DNA from: Viscum album
Lineage: Eukaryota; Streptophyta; Magnoliopsida; Santalales; Viscaceae
Reading direction: 5' to 3'
Assembly (NCBI GenBank): GCA_963277665.1
Contig: OY728122.1
Location: 1,981,344,883 to 1,981,408,882 of the forward strand
Length of the DNA stretch: 64,000 nt
Program-made: the position numbers and the translations under genes
Part shown: piece after piece, positions 1 to 13,484 of the stretch
Layout of the letters: every line of letters starts with the position of its first letter
Position numbering within the stretch: position 1 is the stretch's first letter
Notes under the pieces: generated by a model
What the model was told of the DNA's origin: nothing
Databases searched by the model: none
Seen by the model: the letters and a program-made list of their open reading frames with translations, nothing else

Positions 1-1063
1 AAATCAAAACCCCTTGATGTTACATATTCTCCACTATAGATATATTTGTACTTATTTCATCCTCATTCTTTCTGAGGATGGATTATAATTATTTTAAAGG
101 TATTCTTATAGAACTCATTTCTTTTTCATGGGTTAATCATGTTTCAAAGGGATTGAAATGGAACCCATTTCTTTTACATGGGATAATCATGTTCTGAAAA
201 TAATAAAGGTTATTCCTATGATTTTATGATGAAATTAGTTTTCTATTTCCTTTATTCATGATATAGTTCTTGGAAATTGTTTATGATGATGGGTGTTTCC
301 ATTATAAATTAAGGATGGATGGTTATGTTGTTAACCAATGACGGGTGGTTTCATGATAGACCAAGGATGGTTGGTTCTATGATAAACCATGGATGGGTGG
401 GTCTGTGATATCTCTCAACTAAATTGGGTACTCTAGAGAAGGAAATAGACGACACTAGTTATTCCATTTGTAAGAGTGATATGAAGATAATTTTATAAGA
501 TAACAACATTATTTATTATACATTTTCTGGATTTCAAAATTTTCCTTTTATCATGATTGAATTATCGTGGATCATGATTTATTAACATTAATGAATCGTA
601 TATTTGTTAATTATTTATTCCTTTCCATATATATATATTGATCTATACATTTATATGTATGAATATTCTTATGATATTCTCACCAGCTTGTATTATGTCA
701 TCCTAGCCTTATTCTAATTTTATTTTCAATAATGTTATTCAGTTGTTAATGCTTATGTTTACCCTTACATATAATTTTTGTTCACCATTATTATGTATTC
801 TTTTCCCGATTTTATCAATAATTATGTTAAATGGATTATTTCTATAAGAGTTTCATATGGATTATGATGATGACCTAATGTAAAAATAATAAAATCTAGG
901 TCAATTGGTAGAAATTATCATTTAAATACATTGGTATTATTTATGTAAGAGATTTTCCTAATTCACTAAAACTATAAACTTATAATTTACATTATAATGT
1001 AACTAATCCAATATTTACTTTTGATGTTGTATGTTTTCGATTGTGAAAATCAAGTTACCATCT
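1..1063 (+). mobile_element. 3' part of a giant-LTR (GL family) LTR, backbone copy
   Basis: This stretch is homologous, in the same order, to 35600-36655. Both open with a cttgatgttacat block, then 'catttct' and 'gataatcatgtt' blocks, a run of ggatgggtgg units, the phrase attgggtactct, and a tail just before a degenerate primer site. More distantly it matches 27800-28469, the 3' end of the 5' LTR of element C. It is therefore the 3' quarter of an LTR whose start lies left of the window. It is non-coding. The 3' limit is set by the primer-site remnant at about 1065. The match to 35600-36655 is closer than the match to element C, so these two copies may form their own subfamily. Confidence 0.7.
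284..410 (+). repeat. Minisatellite of ~33-bp units inside a GL LTR
   Basis: About three to four imperfect units of the form ggatggntggttctatgataaacc follow each other. The same minisatellite recurs at 35884-36005 with about four units, and in element C near 27812-27860 with only one or two. Copy number thus differs between LTR copies. Confidence 0.65.
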
Positions 1064-2400
1064 TCTGTGTCAAAGCCAAAAATGTAAATTTTATTTTTTC
1101 TACAATAGATCCATGAGTGTTGGTTTGGGACTATTATAGTTGGTTTCAAAGAATTATTTAGATAAGATTATTTATTAATATTTCTTAATATTATGTTCTG
1201 TTGATATTTTTAAAATCCGTCTTAAGTCTATTAGATTATGTTTCATCATAAGTTCAAGGACTTATATACCCCTTTTTAGGTTTTAAGTTATGAGATATTA
1301 ATGTGATTAATAAAACTATAAGAGTCATTTTATTAAGTTGAAGTTTATGTAAATATTTAGTTTAATGTGAATTATTATGTTACATTTTTTATACATAAAT
1401 ATTATGGTATTTATTACCATTTGTGTTTATATGATCTTAGATATTGATGTAATAATGGAAAAATACATTTAATCATGTAGATATCAATATGATTGAATGT
1501 GATTTGATGACTAAGTGATTTATGTAATTTTAGAAGAAGTTCACTAAATTTTTGGGAATATAACTGCAAAGGTATGAGAAAACCTTTCAGGTTTAAAAAC
1601 AATTTATGGTTTAGGTTATTTAGATTTGTTTATATAGGGTTATTTATTTAAGGAAATATTTTGTTCGAACTCTGGGTATTGCTATTAAATTTTGGAGATT
1701 AATATATAATTTCATCAAATGATGGTTTATTCATTTTGGGAAACATATTACCATATTATAACCATTTTTTGTTTTGGTTAATTCCTATCGATAGGTGAAA
1801 TATCTTGATTATCCCTTTTAAAGTTATATAGTCCATTAGAAACTAATTTTAGTGATTTGAGAAAGAAAAATCCATCTTCATTACTCATCGTTTGGTGAAA
1901 AAGAAGATATTATGGTGGGAATGGATTAAATGGTTAAATTAAAATCATTGAGAAAGTATATTTCCTTATGTTCTTATCCAAGATGGTAATTTAATTCTTC
2001 AACACTATTGAGTGGATATTGAAAGAATTTTTTTTATTACCTTCATTTGTGACAAAATTATTGATATTTTTTACAACACCTTGGTTTATGGTTTTCTATT
2101 TGTTAATTTCCTCTTATTCATTCACTTTCTTGTGATAAATGTTCTCAGTCACTCTATATCATTATTTGGGGACTAGATTTTTCTTACATGTCCAAGTCAT
2201 TACATCCTAAAAAATTTCTCCAATTCGAATCCTAGTACATCTTATTGTTGATGTCCTTCATACATAATTTTCTCTCTTATCAAATGGATGTTTTATTTAC
2301 CCTTTTTACAATGTTGTTTTTTCAGAAATGAATTTCTATATGTCAAGCCTTTTATAATCAATAAAAATTTCAAATTTAGAGGATTTAATTTATTAAATGG
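1064..2400 (+). mobile_element. Interior of a GL-family element, non-coding, decayed
   Basis: The region begins with a degraded tRNA-iMet primer site, tgtgtcaaagcc at 1066-1077 (canonical tggtatcagagc). It then matches the interior of element C (28470-30084) block by block. Shared phrases include atcataagttcaa, gatattaatgtgattaat, a gaactctgggtattg block near 1668, an aaccattttttgt block and a tcctagtacatct block near 2231. No reading frame of useful length is present in this copy or in element C, so the interior of this family seems not to encode gag or pol. The 3' limit is approximate and is set where the polypurine tract should lie. Confidence 0.6.
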
Positions 2401-2520
2401 TGTTGTATATAACACCATGTGATTTTAAAATAATAACCTTATATTAGATACTGTATTAAGCAAGAAACACTAATCTTAATTGAGCCATAAAATATATAAC
2501 CATTATAAAATATATTTTAA
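2401..2520 (+). mobile_element. Probable start of the next GL LTR, cut by element A
   Basis: About 120 bp lie between the end of the GL interior and the start of element A. They begin tgttgtatataac and include a 'taaccattataaa' block resembling the ggttataacctag block about 100 bp into the element C LTRs. Similarity is weak. The main support is position, because GL-LTR-like sequence resumes at 10733 on the other side of element A. Confidence 0.4.
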
Positions 2521-4942
2521 TGTCACACCAAGGTTTTTAGGATTTCCTTTATTATAGTTCGGGACAGGTTCTAGTCTATTTCTCTCGGAAACTGGGAGTG
2601 ATGAGTTTAAATTATTGAGACTCTTCTTCCCTTTTATCATTGTTTTAGATTTCCCCCTTGAGTTTCATTTTAATTTTTCATGAAAAATGTCTTTATTTGG
2701 ATAGGTGGATTTAAGGTCATGGTTTGTGCATGGTTAGTAGTCACCGTACCACAACCTAGGAAACTGTGTTATCGGAGAAAAAACCTACTGCATTTCCTCC
2801 ACATGGTCGCACACCTCGGCCCAGGAAAGCGTGAGGCTAGGTCTTCTTCAGAAGAAGTGACTTCAAGGTCTTCACATAGTTTGGTAAAATATGTGGACTT
2901 GTTGTGGGTGCATGCCAACTCATTAAAAATGTTTCCCTCTTTTTCTCTCTCCCCGGTTTTAACCCCTTTGTCTTCTTATCTTGACCCCCATAGACTCCCC
3001 AACCCTAGGCGCACCTTCATCCTTATCCTCCTTCCCTTGGGATTTAATTTTTGTGTGGTTTTCATCCGAATTCATCAAGGACCTCTCATCAAATTCTCTT
3101 TTACCTTGTTTTCTTTCATTGTTCTAGGTGATTTCTCCCTCATATATAGGGTTTCTATTCTCTTACGGGTTGGGGATCAATTTAGGGTATTAATATTGCA
3201 CCTATGGGTTTTACCTTCTTAATTAGGGTTCCTTTTTCCTCCTTGTGGTGTGATTGATGTGCTTATGGGATTTTTCTCCAGTTTATAGAAGCTTCTTCAC
3301 ATGAGGTAGGTGGTTCCTTTCCCTAACATTATTATATGGATTTAATATGTTTGTTTGATTTTATAAATATGTTTCATAGTTTAATTTTGTGGTGAGTAAG
3401 GTATTTTTATGTGTTTTAAAGTTATTATGTAGTGAGAATGAATTTTATAAAGGGAAAGGTCTAGGTTTTATGTGTGTTCTTTAGTATGGGATTTCATGGA
3501 AATGTTTTATGGGTTCTTCTGAAGTTGAGAATCATGTTTTCAAAGGAACTAAGGGTCCGAATGGGTTTGGGTGTATGTTTTCAAAAAGGAAATGAATTAC
3601 ATTGGTATGTTTTTCTTTCTCTGATTTTTTAAATATAAGTTATAAATTTTTTAAATAAAGGGAAAGAATTTTTTAATTAAAATGGGTTTTTCTGTATGCA
3701 TCTAAAAGGGTACTGAATTATGAAAATGGTTAAACTGCTCATGTGACTATTGATTTAATTTTAAAGGGGTTTTATGAATTATTCTAGTGGTGGAACAAGT
3801 ACTAGATAATGGTTTTGGTGTGTTTGTAAAATGGTAAGTGGTATAGTTTATAAAAAATGGTGATTTCTTCAAATATTTATAATGATTGTAATTTTGATTT
3901 TAAGGTGGTGGTATGTGTGACATGTGAACATGGAATTGAGCACACACAAAAATCTCAGGTATCTTGGTGGGTAGGCTAAAACTAGTATGATAGTGACTCA
4001 TAAGTGCCTTTTACCAAATTCACATAGCTAGATTGATACATACATTACTAACTAAACTATGATGATGATTGATCACCACTAAAACATTGGATGTTTTTCC
4101 TCTCTAGTGGCTCATGCATGATGACGTTAATGGTTGTGGTCACTATACCACCTTTCACTAAAGTAACTTGTTCATCGGTCCCACTTCAGCTAGATCAACC
4201 CAAGGGTATTCACCCATGGTGCTCTACTTTATATGATTTGGTTCTATCTGTCGGCATACGGAGAACCACTTGAGTGTGTGTGCTATTTATAAAATCCATT
4301 TCTCATTGAAGCTTGATTTTTTGAATTGGGTTTCTTTTAAAATATTTATTTTAAATGTTTTCCTAATAAATGTTTTCCTTAGAAGGATTTTGATTTAATT
4401 ATTGAATTTAGATAATCATGTTTGATTATTTCTTAATGTTGTGGCGTGGTACCTCTTTATTTTTTGGAATCCTACTAGGTGTTGGAACACACCTTACATA
4501 CTACCTTGGGTGTATATAGATCTTGTATCATGTTTATTTTAAGTGAATCTAGGATGTTCAGTTATCATGGAGTGAGTTTTTAGTGGTCTTATTTGGTGGG
4601 TTTGGTGGCGATGGCTTGAGGATATGGTCCCTCATGTTTCATTATGATTTGGATTGGAGATTTTAGATTTTATTGTTGTATTACATTTAGGGGTTTTTGT
4701 TTAATGTGTAAAATTAAATTATAAAGAATTTAAGGGCTTTCTTGGTTATGTAATTTCTATTTTCCTATATTTAAGATTAATTGTTGTTTACATGTATAAA
4801 ATTCGGTAAAATCATTCCCAAAGCATGTTATTGATACCATGCTCAATTTTCCAGCCTGTGGGGATTGATAACACCCCTCATGTCCTGGAACGAACTGGGT
4901 TTGCCACCTGGTTAGATGGTGACATGGCTTTGTTCGTGAAAA
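2521..4942 (+). repeat. 5' LTR of element A
   Basis: Aligned by eye with 8312-10732 along its whole length. Shared landmarks include ggtttgtgca, the cysteine-free 'gactcccc' and 'cctaggcgc' stretch near 2995, an aggtggttc block near 3307, gtggtatgtgtgacatgtga near 3909, the 'gatgtttttcctctctagtg' block at 4090, the caacccatggtgctctact block and ccagcctgtgg near 4852. A 180-codon open frame at 2680-3222 lies wholly inside this LTR. The matching stretch of the 3' LTR is interrupted by stops, so the frame is not a gene. Confidence 0.85.
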
Positions 4943-7900
4943 AATGGTATAAATGGGGGTTGTATTATTTAGTTCATATTCCATGGGGAAGAGTATGGGT
5001 AAATTGAAGCTAAGTTTCCCGATAATTAATGTTCTAGTTATGAGTAGGGTTCCTAGCCAGCACACATAATGACGGGACTCAAGCCACCAGGGAAAGATGG
5101 GTTTTATTTTATTAATTCAGTTCTTTTGGATCATCAATGTTTGGGGAAATTAAAATAAAGTTCGGTCAATGGTTTCTATGAGCTCGTTGGGCCAGGAAAT
5201 ACTTGTGGATCCTGGTACATCACATTATAAAACTTTATATGATGGTTAAGTGATTAGATTATGGATTTTAACCATATGTCTAAGGCACTCAAAGGCACTA
5301 ATTCCTCTTGTGTTTTCTTGTGTCTCTTTAGGTTTTCAAAAATCGTTTTGAAAACAATTGATTAAAATTATAAAAAAAAAGATTTTAAAATGGAAATGGT
5401 TTTAAGCAGATGGGGTTTTGATTATCGGGATATGATTTTCATATCTTGAACTTGTGGTTTATTAAAATCGATTTTATGGAAATAATGAATTATGTTAAAG
5501 TAGGTTTTGGTAAAATGTGTTTTAATTGGGATTTTCCAAGATGTTGGAAAGTTTTTTGAATGGTTTGAAATGTTTTAGGACTTATGTATGAATTTAGAAA
5601 TGGGCTCTGATTTGGTAATTAGTGGGCTTTTGAAAATATTGAGGAATTTCTGGAAACATTATTTTAAATGACGACAGATTAGTTTTTACATGACTGGGTA
5701 TTGATGAAATACTAATTTTTGTGAAACTAGGAGTGTTTTAAAGTGAAATAAAAAATTTTGACATTGAGGTGAATAGTTTGGAAATGATTTTTTGTTTTAA
5801 TGGTTGGTTCTTTTCTGAAAACGTTTTTTGAAACATGTAATGTGTTTTTATTTTATGGATAATAGGCCATGAAAAGTGGATTTAGTGGATTTTCAAAATG
5901 GAAAAGTGAGATGAATGTTTTTTTGGAAAGTGGAAGTGTTTTTATTTAAAAATTGGTATCATCTTGTGTGTTCACAAGCATAGGATATGTGTTGTAATTG
6001 AATGTGTTCCTAGTTTTTCATGAGAAAAATGCATGTGAGATGATCCATGGGATATCATGGGTGAATGTGTAACTCATAAATCCGGTATTATTTTCAAAAG
6101 TGATTTTAAATAAAAAATAGTCATGCGTATTTTTTTATTTTGGGGATATTCTCTTGAGGTGTTTTGGGTTTTATAACCCCCATTGTTTGACTGATTTTTT
6201 GCGTTTATATTTCTTCATAATTTTTGGTTAAATCATTGGTCAGTGGACTTTTTTTAGAAGTGTTTTGGGAAGAATTTATGTTGGTTCCCCTCATGTGTTT
6301 GGTTCTAGTTTTTGGAACATTTTGTACAATGGATCAGTTTCATTGGTTCCTTAGATTTCACTCATGGCTATTGTACAACCCTATACTGAAGTCAACGCAT
6401 GATTTATGTATGGGAACAGGTGATTTTTTGTTGGAAGGTCCTCCAGTTGATCAATGTAAGGACTCTTTCATTGAATTTCAAAAGATAAGTCCTCACCATT
6501 TTTTCTCGGTTAATATAGTACTCTTACTATGGGATAGAGGATGTGAGAGGAGTTGAAGGAATTTTTTTGTTTCATTGAGTCCGTGTGTTTGAAGATCCTA
6601 CCTGGAAATAGTGAGGGGACTTCCAGTGAGGAAAGGTGATCACTCCAGATTTGGTAGTGCTAGCTACTATATATAAGGGCCTTTAAGTCTTTTTCTAGTC
6701 TTGTTTAATAAGGGATTCATGTTGGCCCACCAGTGTAGTAATTTTGTGCAGAAGATATTTTTATGGATGTTTTCAGTCCCTATAGCCCATGTTTTAACAA
6801 AATTGTGATTCCATTCGGTAAATCTCAAATTCTTCTATCTTAGAGGAAGGTTCCATCTATTTTTATGTCTTCTTGATGGTTCAAATTAAAAGTTACAAGG
6901 GGTAAAATATATACACCAACAAATCCCATGCCATGGTGAATGTCTCAGGTGGGTGTAAGCGGATGTTAGGGTGTGTTGTGTATGATAGTGTTGTCGCAAT
7001 GGTTGTGTATTTTCTTATTACACTAGAAGAAGAGGTTATGTTCAAGGGTTTTAATGCTTTACTTCAAGGTAAGAGATGCTTCAATAACCAGATCTCCATT
7101 CTTAGGTCCTAGAGTGAAGCTATCACATAGTCAGGATCCCCAAAATATTAAGGGATACATGTCTAATTTTTTATATTTAGTGTCATGAATGGAGACAGTC
7201 TAATCATTAAATTTGGTAGTTTATTTTCAATTGGTCCCATGTGGTGAAAAGGTAAATGGGGACTATGTTCTTGAATGTTGTGATATTTGTAGGTGGGAGA
7301 GTCCCTCCCTAGTTGAAAATAGGCAGCCTGTTTTGTCTTCTTGAACTATAGTGCTCATTCCCTCATGGATGTGGACCTCTGTGTGGTTTTTTATATAGTG
7401 TCATCCCTTGGAGTCAAACTCAATTTTCATTTGAGTTTATCAAATAATGGTAATTCCCCACAAGTTTAGAAGATATTGTAAAGCATTCTGTTTGGTTTAG
7501 AGTTTCTTTCATTAGTCCCATTGTGGTAAGGGTTCGGTTTGTGTTAGGGTTTCTCGCATTAGTGTGTGGTGATATTTTAATCTGCGTAGTTTATATGGTT
7601 GGGAGACCCACCATGGGTCTCACTGGGTTACATCAGATGTGATTTGGTGTCAGTATCTTCCATATAGTGGAGAGATCGTTTGGTCCTCCCCATGTTGGAT
7701 TACATAATTCTTCTCAGGTGTTAGGTTGTTTCTTATGGTGGGAAGTTTGTTCGGGCCTCCCTGCGTTATTAATTTGGATTTGTTCCTAGTGATGGCCTGG
7801 TGGTAGGTAGTCTTGTTAGGAACTATATTTCCCCCATATTCCTTGTAGAGTAAATGATGGGATTTTGGCATGCCAAATGGTTATATTGAATCAATAAGAT

Positions 7901-8311
7901 GTTTGCATTAGTTATTTTATTCAGGAAAGTTTCTTGAGCCTCATTTGGTAGTAATTAAGGTGTTTTGTTTTAGGATGTGGTTTGATTCTATTTTCCCATT
8001 TCATGAAAGAGATATAAGATTTAGTTTGTTGAGATCTGGGGTGTTTGACTACTAAGTATATACTATGTGATGTGAGATTTTAAATTCCTTGATCGATCAT
8101 CTGGTGCTGTCTTAGCTCTGGGGGTGAGTAAAACTTATTAGAATTCCCTTTTTGGTCTCTCCAGTTCAGATCTTAAACCTCTTTTTTCGGATGGTATCAT
8201 TTCATTAATTCATTGAGAATCTCCTTAGGTTACCAAGAAGTAAATTCTATCTCTATAGAATCATCTTTGGGATGGCTATCTGGGGGCGGAATGCATTATG
8301 GTGGGGAGAAT
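4943..8311 (+). mobile_element. Interior of element A, no recognisable gag or pol
   Basis: The 3.4 kb between the LTRs opens with a worn primer site (tggtataaatgg, 4945) and ends with a polypurine tract at 8301-8310. I looked on both strands for retroviral protease, RT, RNase H and integrase signatures that are readable even in the worn element B, and saw none. Open frames here (for example 6224-6556) have no recognisable domain. With LTRs of 2.4 kb and a non-coding interior, the element fits the large-retrotransposon-derivative (LARD) type. A very old, fully eroded coding region cannot be excluded. Confidence 0.65.
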
Positions 8312-10732
8312 TGTCACAATTTAGTTTTAAAGGTTTCTTTTGTTCTAGTTTGGGTCGAGTTCAAGTCCATTTATCTCAGGAACAGTTTGTGACGGGATTA
8401 TCTTTTTGGGAGTATTCTTTACTTTTATCTTTAGTCTGTCTTTACCCCCAATATTATTTTAAATTTACTGAGAAAAAATTTCGTTTTTTTCTAGGAAGAT
8501 TAAAGCATATGGTTTGTGCACCATTATTATTAATCGTGTGCCAACCCATGAAATAGTGTGGTAGGAGATATAACCTACCACACAGCTTTGGCATGACCAT
8601 GTACCTTAGCTCATGTAAGAAATATGTTGGGTCTTCTTCTGCATAGGTGATCGTACGATCCCTGAATGGTTTCCAAAACCATGAGGACTAATATTGTGGT
8701 TGGGTCAGCTCATTAAAAAAATGCTTTCCCTCTTCTTCTCTCCCATATATTTTAACCCCTTTGGCCCCCTTTCTCGACCCCCATGGACTCCCCATCCCTA
8801 GGCGCGCCTCCCTTATTTTCCTCCCTCCCTTGGGCATTTATTTTTGGATGTTTTTTATCCAGATTATTCAAGTAAACCTCATGTAAGTCTCTTTTACCTA
8901 GTTTTCTCACATTATTCTAGGGTTTTCTCCCTCTTCATTGTGGATTCTCTTCTCCAGTAGGTTGAGGTTTGATTTATGGATTTAATCATGGGTTTCTTGG
9001 TTTGATCTTCTTGACTAGGGTTCTTTATTGCCACATTGTGGTGAGATTGAGGTTTTTATGGGATTTCACACTATTTTATAGAATGTTATTCACATGAGAT
9101 AGGTGGTTCAATGCCCCAACATTATTAGATGAATTTAATATGTTTTTTTTAATATAAATATGTTCTATAGTTTAATCTTGTGGTGTGAAAGGTATTTTTA
9201 AGTGGTCTGACATCCTTATGTTGTGAGAATGGATTTTATAAAGGTAAAGGGCTTGATTTTATGTATTTTTTTAGTGTGGGGTTTAATAGGAATTTTTATG
9301 GGTTATTTCTAAAGTGTGAATCATGTTTTCAATAGAACTTTTGGTGAAAATGGGTTTGGTTATATGGTTTCAAAAATGAGATGTAATGCTTTGGCATGTT
9401 TGGCTTATCAAGAATTTTTTTAATATGAGTTATAAATTGTTTAAATGATTCAAATAATGTGTTCAATTTAAATGGGTTTGTGTGTATCGATCTGAAAGGG
9501 GCTCTCCCATGAAAATGGTTAAACTGCTCATGTGAATTTCTTGAGATAATTTCAATGGGGTTTTATGAATTATTCAAGTGGTAGAAAAAGTACATGAAAA
9601 TGGTTTCAGTGTTTCTATAAAATGGGAAGTTTCTTGGTTTATATAAAAGGGTTAATTCCCATATATTTATTATTTTTGGAATGTGTATGTGAATGTGGTG
9701 GTATGTGTGACATGTGATCATTGACTTGAGCACAAAGGAAATCCAGAGTATCTAGGTGGGTAGACTAGAACTAGTACGCTAGTTATTCGGAAGTTCCTTA
9801 TCCCTGTTTCACTTAGCTAGAATGAAACTTACCAAACTAAAAAAACAATGATGATGATTGATTTCCACAATAACATTGGATGTTTCTATTCTCTAGTGTC
9901 TCATGCACAAGAGTGCTCATGTTTGTGGTCATTTTTCCACCTTTCACCGAGGTACGAGATTCTAGGGTCCCACTCGAGCTGGATCAGCCCTACGGAACTC
10001 ACCCATGGTGCTCTACTATATATGATGGTGTGTCATCCATCAATATACGGAGGACCACTTGAGTGTGTTCACTATTTATAAAATCACTTTCTCATTAAAT
10101 CTAGTGTTTTTGAAAAGGTTTTCTTTAAAAGTTATTCATTTTAAATGTTTATCTAATAAATGTTTTCTATAGTGGTGTTCTCCATTAAAGCTTGTATTTA
10201 AATGAGAATGTTAGATTTTATATTAAAGTTATAGCATGTAACCTATTTCTTGGGTGGAGTCGTACTGGGCTTTGGCTCACACCATACATACATCCTTGGG
10301 TGTGTGTAGATCTTGATGAATGTGTTTTCTAGGTGAAGCTAGGATGCTCGGTGATCCTGGTGCATCTTGTTTTTGGTATTCTATTATAGGTTTGGTGGCT
10401 TAGTCTTGATGATATAGTATATCATGTGTCGTGATGTATTTTTTTGGAGTTTTTAGCTTTCATTGTTGTAGTCCTTTTGGGGGTAGTGGTAGAATGTTTA
10501 AACTTAAATTCTGAAAATTTTTATGGGCCTGTGTGGTTGTGTGATTTCAGTTTTGGAATTTTTTAGATTCATTTTTTAACATGTATAAAATTGGGTAAAA
10601 TCATTCTAAAATCATGTTATTGATACCTAGGCACTAGTTTCCAGCCTTTGGTGATTGATAACACCCCTTGGGTCATTCCATGGACCGGGTCGGGTGTCAG
10701 ATCAGGTGGCGACCCGACTTGGTTCATGATAG
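8312..10732 (+). repeat. 3' LTR of element A
   Basis: Partner of 2521-4942. It starts TGTCACA directly after the polypurine tract. The end is placed at ...ttcatgatag because the 5' LTR has the matching ttcgtgaaaa just before its primer site, and because tttaa, the left flank of the element, follows. The two LTRs differ by many substitutions and small indels, so this is an old insertion. Confidence 0.82.
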
Positions 10733-11472
10733 TTTAATTCATGGTTTTCAATTTTATTAATTACATTATGAAATATATATATATATATATTCAAATTTAT
10801 TATCCAATATAAATTATTTATAAATGATTAATAAATAGTTAATCAGTTTTTAGTAAAGTAACTTTAATTTTCCATATTGGGTTTTCATCAAAAACGTCTT
10901 GAATTTGTTTTTATGAGAAGAAATTATAATTACTTTTTAAAAATTATAGAAAATTTATATTTTAAAATTAACATAATTTTAGAAATTAGTATTTAAAAAA
11001 TAACTGGGGGTGACCGTTTTTTATTTTTCACAAAACATTTATTTTTTAATAAATAGTGAAAACTTCGGATTTTTGTAAAACAATCATTTCATTTCAAAAA
11101 AATATGTAATTTAAATTCACAATATATTTTGAATATGATATAAATTAAAATAATTATATTTTGGTTATATTAAATCAACATAATTACACTTCATTCATAT
11201 TTATATTTTATTTTACTATATGATTATTTTTTGGTTTGAAAATTGGTTTTTCTGAAGACTGTTTTGAAGGGGATAATGTTTCTCCATTTAACTAAACTGA
11301 AATAATACCTAATGAGGAATTTTTTTAATTAATTTTATATATTATATATATCCATAAATATTAATTTTAAATTTATATAACTACTATTATTAATCATAGA
11401 GTTAATTTGAAATCATCTTTTTCTTGAAAAATACACTTCCTGAAAAGTATCCGGGTCTATATAATAATAGTT
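10733..11472 (+). mobile_element. GL-family LTR, continuation past element A
   Basis: Very AT-rich DNA. The block aaacatttattttttaataaatagtgaaaa near 11033 matches the element C LTRs (near 24465 and 30670) and the copy near 56970. It therefore looks like the continuation of the LTR that begins near 2401. A (AT)n run lies at about 10772-10790. No coding signal is seen. Homology fades toward 11472. Confidence 0.5.
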
Positions 11473-12599
11473 CACTATCGAAACTAATATCAAAACAAAT
11501 TACTTATTATTGTCGATGTTTTTTTATTGTCCAAAACAAACAAATAGAAAGGACTATGGTTATTATGTTTGTAAATTTATGAAAGAGATCATATTTCATC
11601 AACAAACTAGCAACCATGATGAGGTATTTTTGAAAATAATTAGGAGTTCATTTAAAATATTTATTAATCCTCTGTGTAATTATATTTTTTCAGTACTATC
11701 ATGACTGTCACAAATACTCATATTCAGAAGATGATATACTTGTGTTTAGAAATGAATGGGCAACATACCTGATGGAAGATTGTACACAAATAGGATGAAG
11801 GTGAATTCCTACTACTTATGTTATCTATATATGATCATTGATTATCCTCCAACCTTATTTAGTGAATTGAGAATGCTCCGATTGATTGAAATCATAATTT
11901 ATTACTCAATGTTTTCTATCCCCAGATTCATATTATTGATCTTTGAACAAATCAATATTGAAGTAAGGCATGATGGTGTGTAGTGTGTATGGGGTGAACA
12001 ACGAAACCACTGAGGATCAACAAAATCCATTTTCTACATCTCATTTGTTTGAACTTGTATCTGAGCACATGTGTTGTTGTTTGACTTTCATAATTATTTC
12101 TAGGTAGATGCATGAGATAATTGGTATCGTTGAGGGATTTTTGGAACCAAAATATGTGTCCCAGGATAATTCGAGTAAGGGAAGGCTGGTTGAGATGAAA
12201 TCCAAGCTCAAGCGACCATTACATCATCAAAAGAATCAACCCTGTGATGCACCATCATGTAGAATCTGGCCCTCGTGATGTTTTGAGGTGTTTATAGATG
12301 GTATGTGGAGTCTGATGATCCCCATGGCCACCATAAATAGTGTTTACAGACAACTCCACATGTTTTTTGTGCCTCATGCCTCTTTATAAGGATCACGCCA
12401 TTCACATGGTCCATCTCAGCACATATGTCCCATTCATCCCATTGCTACTCTTGGAAGAACCTGAGAATATGACAATGCATAAGCCCCACAAAACCCATAC
12501 TCATCCAACCAAGAGTATTCCTAGTGTTAAGGGAAGCTAACCATGGGTAATACCCATGACATACCTCTTTTAAATATATGGATTTTGATCCTTGTATTC
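11473..12599. other. Unassigned stretch with no clear gene
   Basis: A sequence starting CACTATCGAAAC at 11473 could be a worn CACTA end matching the terminus at 15213, but it lacks the agcgct subterminal repeats and its 3-bp flank does not match. Short open frames at 11510-11704, 11756-11983 and 12340-12540 show no recognisable domain. Composition from 12000 on is less AT-rich than the flanks. I see no host gene. Confidence 0.4.
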
Positions 12600-13470
12600 T
12601 AAATAGGGTATGTAGGAAGCCTCCATGAGGTTAAATCCCAACTAATGGTAAACCATGGTGACCCCCTCACTGGGGTACACCTTCGCTTATTTTCCCTCTT
12701 GTATTTCCCATATTTTCATCCGAATAAGTCATCAAATTGAGAAACCTTACCTTTATGGGATACACCACACTTTGGTCAGACTTCATTGGGAGTTTTGATC
12801 CATCTATCAGGTTAACATTCTAGGTGTTCCCTCCTAGAGATGTACCTACCTGATCCAACTTTATAAGTGTTTTGATACACCCAGGTATTACATCTCTGTA
12901 AGACATTAAATCATGACCCTCTAACCTTGTGGGATGTTAAACTCAAGGAATACCACAATTTAAACATGGGTTTCCATTAATATATTCAATATTAATGTTT
13001 AATCAGTCCTTATTAAGGTATTTTGGAGGTGTGGTTTTATTATTTCCAGCAGATTTCGGAAGATTCCAAGATTTATGTAGGTGATTCCATGCCTTTACAT
13101 TATATGATGATTTTATTATGTTGTATTTTCTTGCTAAGTGTACTATATAAAATGTTTGTGTGGTTAAAAATGTGTTATCAAAGGAATTTTGGGTGTGTAT
13201 AGAGTTGAAAGTTATTTTTAAAATGAATGTAGTTGTATTTATTGTGGATTTTCATGCTTAAGTCCTTTAAATGTGTTTCAAGAAATGAGAAAGTGGTGTG
13301 ATGGGTGTTTTCAAATGGATTTAACGTATTTGTGAATTTTAAAGAGGGTTTTCTTATGAGATGTAGAGAGTCTATATATGTGTATTTACATTGAATGAAA
13401 GTACATGAGAATGTGTTGATATATATGATGTGTATAATTTAAATTGAGTACAATTTCCATACAAGGTATT
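12600..13470 (+). mobile_element. Fragment of an element-A-type LTR
   Basis: The block ttttcatccgaat...catcaaatt near 12715 matches the 5' LTR of element A near 3059. The block aggtgattccatgcctttacatt near 13078 matches aggtggttcaatgccccaacatt near 9099. Order and orientation agree, with gaps. It is a truncated, diverged LTR piece with no partner in the window. Confidence 0.5.
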
Positions 13471-13484
13471 TTCTTTATGATGTT

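Larger units (their letters stand above)
2521..10732 (+). mobile_element. Element A: complete non-autonomous LTR retrotransposon
   Basis: Two direct repeats of almost equal length (2521-4942 and 8312-10732, about 2.42 kb each) flank a 3.4 kb interior. Both begin TGTCACA. A primer-site-like tggtat follows the first repeat at 4945, and a polypurine tract (gtggggagaa, 8301-8310) abuts the second. The left flank ends tttaa, and tttaa also occurs at 10733-10737, so a 5-bp target duplication is likely. The LTR tails resemble those of element B (phrases around gattgataacacc and cacaccatacatac), so A and B belong to one LTR family, although A carries no recognisable pol. It was probably mobilised in trans by a relative of B. 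It sits inside older GL sequence. Confidence 0.85.

Noticed and set aside
2680..3222. 180-codon open frame
   Set aside because: It lies inside the 5' LTR of element A; the homologous stretch in the 3' LTR is closed by stops, and the product has no domain.
4091..10062. Two similar short proteins at 4091-4273 and 9880-10062, looking like a duplicated gene
   Set aside because: They are the same position in the two LTRs of element A; similarity extends far outside the frames at DNA level.
10772..10790. (AT)n run as a functional element
   Set aside because: Simple microsatellite; similar runs occur near 16690 and elsewhere.
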